From assembly GCA_003439945.1 (NCBI GenBank), contig QVRM01002755.1:1443001-1507000 (forward strand): a DNA stretch of 64,000 bases, read 5' to 3'. The position numbers were made by a program, and so were the translations under genes. The notes under the pieces are model-generated. The model had not been told where the DNA came from and made no database searches. It was given only the letters and a program-made list of their open reading frames with translations. Source of the DNA: Dermanyssus gallinae (taxonomy: Eukaryota > Arthropoda > Arachnida > Mesostigmata > Dermanyssidae). Below, one piece after another: positions 24,091-35,326 of this stretch. Position 1 is the stretch's first letter. Each line of letters begins with the position of its first letter.

Positions 24091-25179
24091 CTTTTTTAAT
24101 AATACAAATATAGTACAAGTAATTACGGTCTGTGCATATGCCATATTACAACGTCGTCAATAACGCCAGGCCACTGTTTATTTGAGGCTAGTGAAGGGTT
24201 AGGTGGAGTCTTCCTCGTTCATCATTGCATACCGTTACAAGCTCTTGCGCTCTTGTCTGCAAGCAAAAATACTCGTGCATACACTAGTGTATAAAGGCAG
24301 GGCACCGTGACCCCTATACGGCGCCACGGCCGCCTTCTTCATCGTCGTTCGTCTATAGACGGATGTCTACACGCTGCGTTACCATCCACTATTTCCTAAT
24401 TAATGGACAATGCACTCGTTGCTTATTCCGTCTATGTGAAAAATAATGTCCTGTCCGTTGAGCCGAATATATTTGCTGCAAGCTAATATCTTTGCTGCAA
24501 GCTAACCGTATACTTGCATTATGATTTCGCTGCGGCTAAATATCATTGACACGATGTCTCACTACTTCATAAAGCTATGCAATAAAAAGGAAGAGTGGCA
24601 AAAATATTCGCTCTGTGAACACCGAAACTTACAAGTACACAACATGCAGACGTAATCCATCGTTACTATAGTCATCTTGCTATCGACAGCATTTTAAATA
24701 CCTGTAGTAGGCCTCTTCCCAGGTCGTTAATTATTTTGGGGCTCAAATGACTTGTATGGAGTCGTGTGTTGTGCTGGTAAAGACCGCCGCTTGCTGTGCT
24801 TGTACCAAGTTTGTTAATATCCCTAAAGCTATTTGCAAAACATGTTTGCGTGTTAATCGTCTGGTTTGTCGTTAGATGCAGTCAATTGTAACCGAATGCT
24901 GCCTCTATTATCACACTAGCAATTCGCCACACATACGCGTAATGGAACGTTTGTCTTGCTTGGATTAACAATAGAAACTTCCTACCTTTTCCATGCTAAA
25001 GATGTATGTGTTTATGTTCTTGTAGAAGTAGTGCGTTTTTGCAATCTTTTAACGCAAGTCCAAAGTTGCAACCGCTAAACTCAGCTGTAGCCTTCGGCGT
25101 AGAACGTTTTCTTCTTCCACTAAAGACCTTCCAAGCTCGCGTCACCTAAGGCATCTTTCACAGAACTTTTGAACATAGA
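24089..25179. other. Non-coding stretch
   Basis: I see no gene, tRNA or repeat of note. Confidence 0.5.
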
Positions 25180-25350
25180 ATGATTCTCTACGGATGCCTT
25201 CAGCCTCATAGTTGTATAGTCTACTTTCAATGAGCACCGCTCACAAAATATCTATCAACTAGGCATCAAACCAGCGAAAGCCCCATAGGTGACAACCATG
25301 GTAAGCGCACTAGCCCCTAGACCTAGCTCTATAACAGACTACGCTTTACC
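25180..25350 (-). repeat. SINE-3 copy (tRNA-related), degenerate
   Basis: The minus-strand head gctagtgcgcttaccatgg, then ttgtcacctatgggg, parallels the copies at 25650-25898 and 42042-42330. It is followed by the shared tagttgatagat and gtgctcattgaaagtag. The most diverged copy. Confidence 0.65.
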
Positions 25351-25649
25351 GTCACACTGCTAAGTAAAACAACCTTGGTGCTATGAGAGCATTACACAGA
25401 TTGATAAGTCAGGCTGCCTAATACTAGGAAACCGAATTTCTAAGAGTACAGCTCTCCACAGACTTGATATGGAGAGTCTTGACCTAACTGCCGCCGTGAA
25501 CGGATGCCCGACACAGTGATGTCTATACAAGTGTCAGCCTGTAGTTTCTCGTGTGGCCACTAGGGCGGCGTCGCTGCTGGTCTTGACCTCCTATCCTATA
25601 ATTAAGCATTTTTAAGGCGATTGTTTTTCAATTTTAGACCATCCTCCGT

Positions 25650-25898
25650 GCCCTACGGGCTTAGAACTCATCATGTGGTATATCTTCAATGCACCGAGGG
25701 CCGGACATGTTGAGATATCTAGGGTTTCCTAAAGAGTCCTTGTGGCAGTATGGCTGCTGACTCTCAGCGGTATAATCTATCATCTATTCTCAATAAGCAT
25801 CGCTTCAAAAAAATTCGATCAACAACAGGGATCGGGCTTGCGACACCCCGGTAGATGACAACCATGACTAGCGCACTAGTCTCCTAGATTACGCCGCC
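25650..25898 (-). repeat. SINE-3 copy (tRNA-related)
   Basis: The minus-strand head reads actagtgcgctagtcatgg then ttgtcatctaccggggtgtcg and cccgatccctg, which looks like a D-arm, an anticodon loop TTGTCAT (Asp-GTC-like) and a decayed B box. The body continues tcgaatttttttgaagcg, the atgcttattgagaatagatg block, and at the 3' end gaaaccctagatatctc and gccctcggtgcattg, shared with 42042-42330 and 31155-31260. Confidence 0.75.
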
Positions 25899-26623
25899 GA
25901 CCTTCTATCCGGAGAAGCACAGCCGCTGCATTCTGGCCAGAGACAATCGTCGCGCCAACGGTGCTACTGCCTCTCTACAGGTAAGGTGCTGTGCCACATA
26001 GAATCCGCATGGTTGCTACAGACAAGCAGCGTTAGCATTGTTACTTCGAGGAACGTGTTCATCGTTACTGCCTTATCTAAGCATCGACGCTTCCCAGGTT
26101 CACCGCCTGGACTGTTTGGTGCACTTAAAGGTAACTTCAACAGGGAACGGCCATAGGTATCGACTCGCTGTCACCAACGTTTCACCAGAATTTGAACTTC
26201 ATCTTTCATTTTCAACAATTTCAATTGCATGCGTATATAAAGCAGGAGGTCTTCCGTCGCAAACGCACCGTAGTCTATAATCCACGTGACAACACCTTCG
26301 GTACTTCCTGAGATTCATTTACACAAACAAACAAAAAAAAACACCAGAAAGAAGAAACTCTCCTTACCACAGTCACTTTCGTTAGGCTATGTAAGGCCGC
26401 CCCCGACCCTCTGGTGCCTGCCAGTCAGTATATAAGGAGCAACCTCAACATTCCCGTGGCTGAGTCGGCCCATCCGATTGCCACTGACATCGACGGATTA
26501 GAAACCCCGACTGGCTAGGACTACTCGTACGCTAAGCTTCTCGGCCTTAGAAAACGCCTAGCGGATACGGGATCCCGATGGGACTGCGCACTGCCAAAAA
26601 GCGCATCATCAAGACGACAGTCT
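25899..26623. other. Non-coding stretch
   Basis: The open frame 26038-26280 has no recognisable feature. A U2-snRNA-like 13-mer near 26535 is discussed among rejected items. Confidence 0.5.
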
Positions 26624-26701
26624 GTGCAAAGGTTGATCTCCAACGGGGGGGGCGTTTACGCAAAGGCTGATCTCCAACGGGGGGGGCGTTTACGCAAAGG
26701 C
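26624..26701 (+). repeat. 34-bp tandem repeat with G-tracts
   Basis: Two full units of gcaaaggttgatctccaacg plus a run of seven to eight G and cgtttac, and the start of a third unit. The units differ by one T/C change. Confidence 0.9.
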
Positions 26702-28356
26702 GCCATATGACCGGGTGTTAGCGGTGCTCAAAGGGGACATAGCAAGGTAGTCAAGTGCGTCTCTATTGTCTTTGAAGGGTAGAAAATTATATAGACAAAA
26801 ATGCCTGTATGCAATATACACAATGTGATGCAAAGTATATTTGACTGAGCATTTCGTGCGTACATTTTCATAAATCTGTTCTCGAGTGACGTTCTGAGAT
26901 AGCTCCTTAGTCAAGACTGCTAGGCCATCCATCTTGCAATCTCAAAGCAATGCGTCGAAGGAATTTGGACTAAACTTTTCAATAACATGAATATGTTTCT
27001 TTAAATAAGGCCGTTAAACTTTGCAGCTATCAAATTAGTTAAGAACTACAATACTATTAAACAGGTGGACCTACAACATTGGATATTTAATAACAAAACA
27101 ACGAAATGTCATATTATATATAAGACTAGCATATTGAATAGTTTGCATAATGTGAATGTTAAAATCCAGTGTCGGTGTTACCGTGACCCCAAGATTGCGA
27201 AGATTGCTCTAGATATCTCTTTTTCATCCAGTGTGTCCCTTCAGACACACCACAGCTCTTTAGGGACAAATATTATCATATATTTTTATACATATATTCT
27301 TTTTGGTGAATTCATCAGAGATAAAACCAATTATTTCTCTGAATTGTTTCCTTTTCAGTCTCTGCTCCAGATGACCCATAACAATATTATGATATTGTTT
27401 ATAACCCATAACGTTTATGAGCATCTTCATAGGGTTTGTGATAATTGGTTTCGGATTGAACTTTTCTGAGATCCAAAATAAATATACAGAATGGGTTTAT
27501 ACATAGTCTTTTTAAATCAAATAATGTTTTTGAAAGCTTAAAATTGTTAATTTTATTAAGAGCTGTACAAGAATCAATATTTATTTTAACTAATTACGTT
27601 GTTTTGGATTTGCCGTTAGTAAAGCCATGTTGCTGCTCGCCAAGCACTCCTTCAGAGTGCATAAAGTTGAACATTTTCAAATATTATACTAATACTATTA
27701 TAATAGCCTGTATTTGTAAAATAATGGAGGAGGTCTGGGGTAAGGGTGCAATTAGATGAAGGCCGATTTATTTTCAGTAGTATCTTATATTTCGAAACAA
27801 ATAAATACGGACACATTGATGTTCTAGGCGGGGAGAAAGTAAGTGCTTGCGTTGGACCTGCTTGAGCTACTTAAGCAGATGACTTTTTAAGATGTGCGCT
27901 CTGATAACCGCATTACTACCGTTATATACTCTTTTCCCTTTAACTGTTTATTGGCATACATAAAAATACTTAGAATCTTTAAGATTGAGATTCGTCCAAT
28001 ACTCGAAGTTCTTGGTTGTCTTACGCAATTTAGTCGCATACCGCGTACCTGCGTCTTTTCGCAACTTTTCAATTTGAGATTTTAGACTAGAGATGTACTC
28101 GCAAAGCCTCGCGTTATTTTTAGACTGGTTAATACACCTACACTCCTCTTCATAGCCCACAGCAATGGGGATAGAGCACACGATTAGTTTAATGTTATTT
28201 TCGTAAACGGAACTGACGAGATCGTTAAGCACACCCTCAGTCCTGAACCATACTTCTAAAATTGAACAATCGTTTCGTATAGTCTTGTTTGACTCTCTCT
28301 TAAATGTCGTCCATTAGTGGCGATCAGAGCCGACTCAGCAGATCCTGGCGACCCTC
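26702..28356. other. AT-rich non-coding stretch
   Basis: A 134-codon open frame (27065-27469) is in AT-rich DNA with no recognisable domain, and is better read as chance. Nothing else is seen. Confidence 0.5.
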
Positions 28357-28848
28357 ATGGTCCGGTCGTCACGAGACGGTTTTGTAGAGCTCTGCCGGGC
28401 AGATACACCGCACGCGAGTCATTTGCCACTAAATGCGAGTGAACTCCTCCCTGTCCCTTGCCGGGTAGATGTTTGTCGGGGTCGGAGTCGAAGAGAGCCG
28501 GGCTCATCACTCAAGTGCTTGACTGACAACACTCAAGTGGTGTTGGCCGTTAGCGGGCTCGTCAGAAATAGTGACGGTGACGTTATTATCCGACTACATG
28601 GCACTACCATTGATTCCGGGGCTCTGTTGGCTGATGATATGAGTAAGGCAACCGGTCGCCAGGCTGACAGCCGGATGGATGACGGTGTGCAAGAAATGGC
28701 CTTATGGGAAGCTAGTCCCCTGGCCAGTGCTAGAGAGATAGAAGCGGATATCCGTCAGCACTGGCGGCCACCGACGCAGTTTCTAGAGTGGCGAGTGACC
28801 TACTCCAGGGGCGCACTACCGCCCGCTGGTAAACGCTGCAAAACGTGA
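28357..28848 (+). CDS. Unrecognised 163-codon ORF (hypothetical)
   Basis: Open frame in a locally GC-rich block (28320-29060) inside AT-rich DNA. The middle part (TQVVLAVSGLVRNSDGDVI) looks like folded protein, the rest is arginine and serine-rich. It has no signal peptide, no membrane segment, no repeat and no family that I recognise. It may be an exon, a piece of a LINE ORF1, or chance. No splice sites or poly(A) signal decide this. Confidence 0.2.
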   Translation: MVRSSRDGFVELCRADTPHASHLPLNASELLPVPCRVDVCRGRSRREPGSSLKCLTDNTQVVLAVSGLVRNSDGDVIIRLHGTTIDSGALLADDMSKATGRQADSRMDDGVQEMALWEASPLASAREIEADIRQHWRPPTQFLEWRVTYSRGALPPAGKRCKT

Positions 28849-29256
28849 CAGCCCCTACAGCCTAAGTACAGTTTGCGAGCTGACTCTCAGCCACGACTTC
28901 ATTGTGCTTATTAAGCCAAGGCAGCAGGCGTCCCAGACGGTACTCCCAGGTTGCTAAAGCTTGGGGCATTAACCGTCCGGCCCAGGTTCCATGTGCAGCA
29001 CACTTCCCCCGTACACTTATAGTAGCCTTAACAGCCCTTTAATGGGCCACGACAGACTGACAATATGAATTCGTTGCCACTCAATCTATATCGTATGCCT
29101 TGCCTCTCGTGCCAACAAAAGTGACCTTGAGAAAGTTATTATTGGGAGTTTGTACCGTCTGACTAACTTTTATGTGGGCGCGTGAAGGTCCCCCCAGCGC
29201 GCGGAAGTCGCGCGCCAGCGGACCAACGCCGGAAAGAGAGTCATAGTTACTCCCGT
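28849..29256. other. Non-coding stretch
   Basis: Continuation of the GC-richer block; no feature recognised. Confidence 0.4.
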
Positions 29257-29398
29257 CCAAGGAACTGTTTTTTACATTGCTTCATAGACGGACCCCAATA
29301 AATACAAATGTGCAACGGTGGGGCTCGAACCCGCGCACCTATGTGTCTCCTCCGGCTGCGAGGCGGAGACTTAATCCACCACACCACCGGGCGTGACC
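29257..29398 (-). repeat. SINE-1 copy (tRNA-derived)
   Basis: The minus-strand head reads cccggtggtgtggtgg (A-box-like) and, 50 nt later, a perfect B box ggttcgagccc. The body gcacatttgtatttattggg, then ccgtctatgaagcaatg and aaaaacagttcc, matches the plus-strand copy at 60165-60300. Two copies in opposite orientation with the same head and body make a retroposed SINE more likely than a tRNA gene. The anticodon arm does not fold cleanly. Confidence 0.8.
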
Positions 29399-31154
29399 AG
29401 CCCCTACAACCTGGTGGCTTCAAGCTCAGGGATCTATCCTGATTGCGGGTAGCAGGTGCAGGCTCAAGATCTGGGAGAGATTATCCCCGTGCTTCAGCTA
29501 CCAGTGACTTGACCACAAAGCTCCAACCTGCACGGCACCGTTAAAGGCTCAGAATTCCGAACCCAGAGAGGGTAGGAGGAGGGGACGTTTTTTGTGGGTA
29601 GTGCGCTTAGATAGGATTTAGTAGTCCTCCCACTCCAGTCAGTTGCTGGAAACGTTATCGATTCCCATGCGCTTCTAGTAGCTGTTTTCTGCCGCTTCTC
29701 TAGACAAGAGTCAAAGTTATATCCTATCCTAACGGTTTTGCGAGTAAGCAAATTTTTAATAAGGCTCATAGCGTTTTTTTGCGAGTTTCGAGAATTGCTT
29801 ACTCTCATGGCCGCTTCCGGTGAGGTGACTAGTATGCACCGTAGCTTGTTCTCAACATTTTTTTCTCTTAGAAAAGAGTGCATAAAGGGCAACATATTAT
29901 TAAAAAAAGAATTATTATAGATTATCCCAGATTTGTCAGTCGACATCTACATAATTCTAGTCATATTGCAAGCCGCTCTGTTAGAATAGGAGTATTTACA
30001 TCGTCTGCATTTTTGTTCTTGTCGCCGGTGGCCCTCCAGTTTGCCAAGTAGTAAATTAATCGCGGAGTGGCTGCCGACTTCTTTCTCCTTAGATTCGTGT
30101 TTTGTGGTACTTTCTCAACAGCTTACTGTTTAACTCAAAACTAAAACAGGACGTCTATAGTTGATGCATTGCACGTATGAGTAGAGTTCCTGTGATTTAA
30201 ACAAAGCTATCTTTTATGTAGGTATTTTATCCGTCTCGCATCCAAGTTGCTATTATTACGGGTGCCCTTAAGTTTTAATAGTCTTTTTACTGAATTGCGC
30301 TATATCTTTATGTATGTTGTAGCTAGATTATTTACAACGTCTGGCAGAGTATCTAGAGATAACTTCTCCATATTTAAGGCAGAACGCTACTTTGAAAAGT
30401 ACTAGGCTAATTCTATACCGCCTATTAAGCATAAGCCAAAGTTGCAGAACAATGGACGTACATCAACTGCTTTCAATACATCAACCGCTTAGATACAACG
30501 CTAATGACTTTCCAATAAATCCGAAATTGTTCTAAAATGTTTAAGCCACAGCTGTCATATCGACTAGGACACCCCTCTCGTGAGCAGGCATAAAATTATG
30601 TACGCAAAGGCGCAAAGAATGATTTTAGATATAGGGATGCTTTTTAAGTATACAAATATTTACCTATAATTGAAATATTGATTGGTGTTCTGCAGGCAAT
30701 GCTAATCATAATTATATGCGAATCTACAGGACAGCTTCTGTTTAGTATAATAATGTCTATGCTTTTACTATGTTCTGTCTTTTAAGTTTTAATTTATTTA
30801 TAATTTAAGGGAAACGAGAAAAATAGTTGCATAATAAAGATGTGCATGTGTGATGCGAATGTGTAAAGAAATGTGACCTGTAAATTTTGCCTTATTAAAG
30901 AGCTTTTATTATTGCGAGCACAATGCGTTGGAACGTAGAAAATATAATACCATCAGTCCATTACCTGCAATGTGCTTTAAAACTGCAATGTTAAAAAACG
31001 GTCCTGTTAGTTTCCTGCCAAAATACGTTCAGCTACACGGAGATGACCTTTCGTGTGTAAAATGGTCACGCGTGCTACCACCCACCCCGTACGTCTCTGT
31101 TCAACTAAATAACACATTTCTAGAAAGTTTTTTTTTTCAATTATAGATTTACAT
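29399..31154. other. AT-rich non-coding stretch
   Basis: A 150-codon minus-strand open frame (29494-29946) has no recognisable motif. The remainder is AT-rich with nothing to support. Confidence 0.45.
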
Positions 31155-31260
31155 CTCCTGTGGGCTTGGAATGATCGTGAAGTATAACATCAATGCGGCG
31201 AGGACCAATTAAGATTATGAGATTTTGGCCAACAATCCTTGTGGCAGCAAGGCCGATATA
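31155..31260 (-). repeat. SINE-3 3' fragment
   Basis: gggcttggaatgatcgtgaa through aatgcggcgagg and tccttgtggcag follows the 3' part of the SINE-3 copy at 25650 in the same order. The tRNA-like head is missing here, replaced by the palindrome and the ORF remnant upstream in sense. Confidence 0.6.
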
Positions 31261-31284
31261 TATCGGCCTTGCTGCCACAAGGAT
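31235..31284. other. Perfect 50-bp palindrome without loop
   Basis: Arms 31235-31259 and 31260-31284 are exact reverse complements. The left arm is the tccttgtggcag block of SINE-3, so the right arm is an inverted copy of SINE sequence. Confidence 0.95.
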
Positions 31285-31299
31285 ATATATATATTAACT

Positions 31300-31984
31300 C
31301 CGTTTGTTCTGGTGCGGTACCGAGATCGTTGCATTTAGCCACCACCGAAATGTCGAGGAGAGTCGATAACTGCACCGCGGCGTTTCCCTCATCAACATTA
31401 TTAAACCGGATGTAAATAATGCTAGCTTTCGACTCCAGTTTAGCAAGCGGGTAGAGTCTGTTTAACTCAGTGCACAATAAGAGTAGCATATCATTGAGCG
31501 ACTCACTTGAAAAAGCAATCGTTCTATTAACTGTTTTATTGCTTCTTCACGCAATAGCTACAAGTGCCAGACCTTTTGGCTGACTAAACGATTTGGAGCG
31601 GATGGCGCCAATTTGTTCTTTCAGCTTTTGGAGACGCTTGATAGTGTTTTTGGAAACTAGCATCTTCCAATCATCGTTCACCAAATTTGTATCCTCGGTT
31701 TCAACGTTGCAGTTCGTGGAAACATCAACTTTAGGAAACGGCACATCCTCAGAAACTTCATCCACGACTGTCGGTACAGACTCCGTTTGATTTCCATCAG
31801 CTGGTGCTGCTTTCGATGCCGTTACCTCGTTACGAGCCAACGCAGTCAATTTCGCTTTCCTGTCTTTTGATTCAGCTGTAGTCTTGAGTGGACAACTCAA
31901 GCCGGGTCTTCCTCTTTTTTCGACTACTATCTTTCCGTAAGCTATTGTCAACGTAGAAGACAATGATTTCTTGCAGACAACCAA
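31300..31984 (-). pseudogene. Unrecognised ORF with one in-frame TGA
   Basis: A minus-strand frame opens at 31984 with ATG, runs 145 codons to a TGA at 31547-31549, and continues in the same frame for about 80 more meaningful codons (to about 31300) before entering SINE-3 sequence. The first part is basic, then acidic (VVDEVSEDVPFPKVDV), then KNTIKRLQKLKEQIGAIRSK, a likely helix. After the stop comes LNRLYPLAKLESKASIIYIR then FNNVDEGNAAVQLSTLL, which resembles an RRM-like segment such as those in LINE ORF1 proteins. That resemblance is weak. It could also be an exon of a host gene. No splice sites were evident. Confidence 0.35.
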
Positions 31985-33194
31985 AATAGTCGGCTGCTAT
32001 AAGCAACTAGTGACTCGAAACGATTGTATGTCAGTAGCTGACTTGAAAGGACATAGCGCGCAGGGCAACTGTTAAACAGTGGAGCAAATTGGCTGCCGCA
32101 AGCCAGAATAGAACCAAAACACGAATCATGTGTCGTTCCGACCGGCCGAAGTAACGTTTAGCACGCAGTCAATGACGACGATAAAAATGTGAAAAGAAGA
32201 GAGGCCAACATAATGCACCGGGCTTCAACATCGAGCGTGATTTAGACAGACACAACTGAAACCTCGCCGCATACTCAACACGGCACAAAGCAAGACACGA
32301 GTAACACAGAATTATCAAACTGGGTCGGACTTCACTGCGCCCGATGCGCTTCCAACGGAAGCCAGTATGAGACTATGATGTTTTAGATTGTTAAAAGGAG
32401 CATTTGTGCTTCAGTAGCAGGAATAAGAATAACAACTAGCATTTGCCACATCGATCTAGGCAGAATTATGACCGCTGCCGTGTTCCGGACCTGGCTGCGC
32501 CATTCCAGTACTGTGCCTATTGCCCTGTCAGTGCTTGCCAGTGTCTTGTGGAAAAAAAATGAAACTGACAAATTAAAAGGAAAAACAAAATCTTCCCCAG
32601 GAGCGGGTCCAGGGGGACGGTTTTCCGACCATGGGACTTTGGGCTCGCTAAGCAGGAGTAGCAGGTCGGTTTCCGACCTGCAGCCGCTGCTGCCTAACTC
32701 TGTGGTTGCAGATTATTTTATATACTAGCATTAGGAGTCGCTTGCGCGTAAGCTGCTTTTGAGGCCCGAAGGCCCATAAGGAGTGATGCTTGTTTGTGGC
32801 TCCTTTGGGTGTCTAGGGTGTCTAACTCCTCGGTGCCCGCAGCGTTAGTGGCGTATTGGCCCCCTGAGGTGGCTTGCGCGCGGGGCGCAGGATTTTAGGG
32901 CTGGCCCTCGTGAAGGAAGACGCAGGCGTTGGTCAGGTGTTAGGCCGGATGCCACGGCGACGGCGGCGGTTTTGGAGCTGCTCGCTATACGTTAGGCAGG
33001 CGGCGACGCTGGCCGCATGTCCCCACGGTGGCCGCTACTGACTTATAAAAAGCTAAGCTTCTCGCTGAACATTTTTCTACCCTGTTCTGTGCGTCCGGTT
33101 CAAATATTCTAGTGGAAAATAGCCCGAGAGAGTCGTTATAAGTACCTGCCTGTTTTGCAATGCCCTGTATCATGCTGCACCGTTGAGAATGTTT
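31985..33194. other. Non-coding stretch
   Basis: GC rises around 32600-33010 (short palindromic ggtcgg...ccgacc near 32665-32683). No gene recognised. Confidence 0.45.
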
Positions 33195-33870
33195 TAGCTA
33201 ACAGCTTAAAGGAGTTCTTAATTTTAAACCGCTTACTTAGTCATGCCTAGCACGGCTTCACAACCCACCGGTCTGCATGTACACAACCTTTGGAGGCCAT
33301 CCAGAACTAGGCTATGTTCATAAATTTTCGACGAACGTTTCAGTGCATTTTGATCAAAATAGCGCAATTCTCGTTTGCCCCGCCAATTGGAACTTCTAGG
33401 TATACACATCCATAGAACGCCATTTGTGAGGGCATTTTTGAACGACCGTCGCATTCAAGTGAAGGTTGGTGATGAACTTAGCCGGCCATATTCCGCATTA
33501 TTTGGTGTGCCTAAGGGCGATGTTTATCCTTCCTTCTGTACACATATCTGTATCTTGGGCATAAAAAGTACCTAATGTTAAACATATTGAATATGCAGAT
33601 AACTTAAAACTCTATTATCCTGTCTACTCAAGTGACCCTCATGCTGTTCTGCAAGTGGTTGTCGACGGTATTGCTCAATAGCGTTATAAAAATAGCATGC
33701 TTCCCTCACCGCCCAAATGCGTAGTACTAAAACGTGAAGTACTTGACGTGGTCTACAAGATCAATAACGATATGCCGGATCTTGATTTTAGCCTTTACAA
33801 TTCCAATGTTGTGGCGACAACATTGAGCCTTGGTAATACGATCTTCTGGTGCTTCATTCTTACGATTCTT
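33195..33870 (+). pseudogene. CR1/jockey-like reverse transcriptase fragment
   Basis: Decayed RT of a third LINE type. In order: LLSHAQHGF-TTHRSACTQPLE (33228-33290, fingers), a degraded motif A near 33330, FVRAFLNDRRIQVKVGDELS (33421-33480), motif B as GVPKGDV instead of GVPQGSV (33508), HIEYADNLKLYYPV (about 33580-33620) where YADD has become YADN, and LPSPPKCVVL (33698) as the thumb KC motif. At least three frame changes and several stops. It is only about 680 bp, so both ends are missing. Confidence 0.75.
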
Positions 33871-34625
33871 CATGTATACATCCGCCTTTATTGCTCGATC
33901 TTGTTCTTCCCGAACTTACATATTGATGAATAGTTTGGGAGCCTCATCTGACCAAGTAAAGAAGGTTAGTGGAAGGTGTCCAATTGGCGATTAGTTACGT
34001 TCTTGTTGCACGAGTACGCATAGTGAAACAATACAAACATGACCATGATTAACTGTAGTACACACCTCTTATTTTGTGATAATTGGGGTGATTTTATGTT
34101 ACGTATATAACGCATACAGCTCAGTGTGCAGTTAATATCTATCAAATAAGTAGGAAGTTGTGATTGCAGCAGCGTATTCGCACACACACCGTCGTGTACG
34201 GCCTTCGCAGACTTAACGCGGATGACCTAAAAATACGCGGCCCAAAGAGATGGCCGCCACTCTTATCCGTTGTCCCCTTCCCAATAATGTTCGCCTCGGT
34301 GGCATCATACACTCCTTTTCTGAAAAGGCCCAATCTAGACCTCCTCCTTTCACTGGATCTCCTCATTCTTCGTAAATAGCGTGCTATCCTGGCGGTCGTA
34401 GACGTTGTTCGCGGAGCGACTGAGCAGTGTGCAATGGCCTTTCAAGTAACTCGGCGGTTGTTTCCATTGCGCCCGTGTTCTTTCTGCGCGCATCGTGTAC
34501 GCTAAGCTCTCGGGTGGTTCGGCGACCCTCGCCGGAGGAAAGCTCCGGCAACTGGCGCACGCGATTGAAAATGATTTCAGATAGCTGCCCATAGGCTAAG
34601 AGCTGAACTCACACTTGTACATACT

Positions 34626-34627
<2 letters not shown>
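33871..34627. other. Non-coding stretch
   Basis: No feature recognised except a small hairpin (gccggag...ctccggc) near 34529-34549. Confidence 0.45.

Positions 34628-34672
<45 letters not shown>
34628..34672. repeat. (AT)n microsatellite
   Basis: Uninterrupted AT. Confidence 0.95.
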
Positions 34673-34674
<2 letters not shown>

Positions 34675-35267
34675 GCGTCACTGCTTACTAACTTCAGATA
34701 TCAAAGATGCGCAATCGTCAGGTGTAGCGTTCTGAAGCACTGGATATATTATTGAACAGCGGCAATGCTCTTATGATGTAGCCCTTTTACAATAGAGGCT
34801 ATTTTACGTAATGGCACAAAACAATTCGCCACGTTCAACAAAAATTCATTCAACGAAGCGATGTCCACTGTCTACAAAGGTTACATGAAGTAAAACGTCT
34901 ATAAGGGAAATATTTTAATTTAATATTTTTAAGCAGGCGATGTTATGCATGTATGCTAGTTTAAATGAAAGATCCCCACAACAAAGATGGCTACCTCGAG
35001 ATAATGGCCTTCCTTGAGCGTATCGACTTGCAGAAATGTGTAAACGCGTCGATCATCAAAGATTAAGTGAGAATCCTATGCGCGTGTATCGGGCCCCGTC
35101 GGGCCACGGGAGAGGGGTTAGAGATATGCCCTGGGGCACACTGCGGGCTGATGTAGGCTATCCACAGCCATACAGGAATAAGGGGTTGTAACAGATGGCG
35201 ATGCGTATCTATGCGACGTTGTCGTTGTGCAAGAGAATGAATTAACGTATAGCAAACACATATAGCT

Positions 35268-35270
<3 letters not shown>
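34673..35270. other. Non-coding stretch
   Basis: Nothing recognised. Confidence 0.45.

Positions 35271-35324
<54 letters not shown>
35271..35324. repeat. (AT)n microsatellite
   Basis: Uninterrupted AT. Confidence 0.95.

Positions 35325-35326
<2 letters not shown>

Noticed and set aside
26530..26560. gcttctcggcctta, the start of U2 snRNA
   Set aside because: Similarity stops after 14 nt; the following U2 regions are absent.
27065..27469. 134-codon ORF
   Set aside because: Composition matches the surrounding AT-rich DNA and no family is recognisable.
29310..29396. A functional tRNA gene on the minus strand
   Set aside because: No clean cloverleaf; a related copy at 60165 shares sequence beyond the tRNA-like part.
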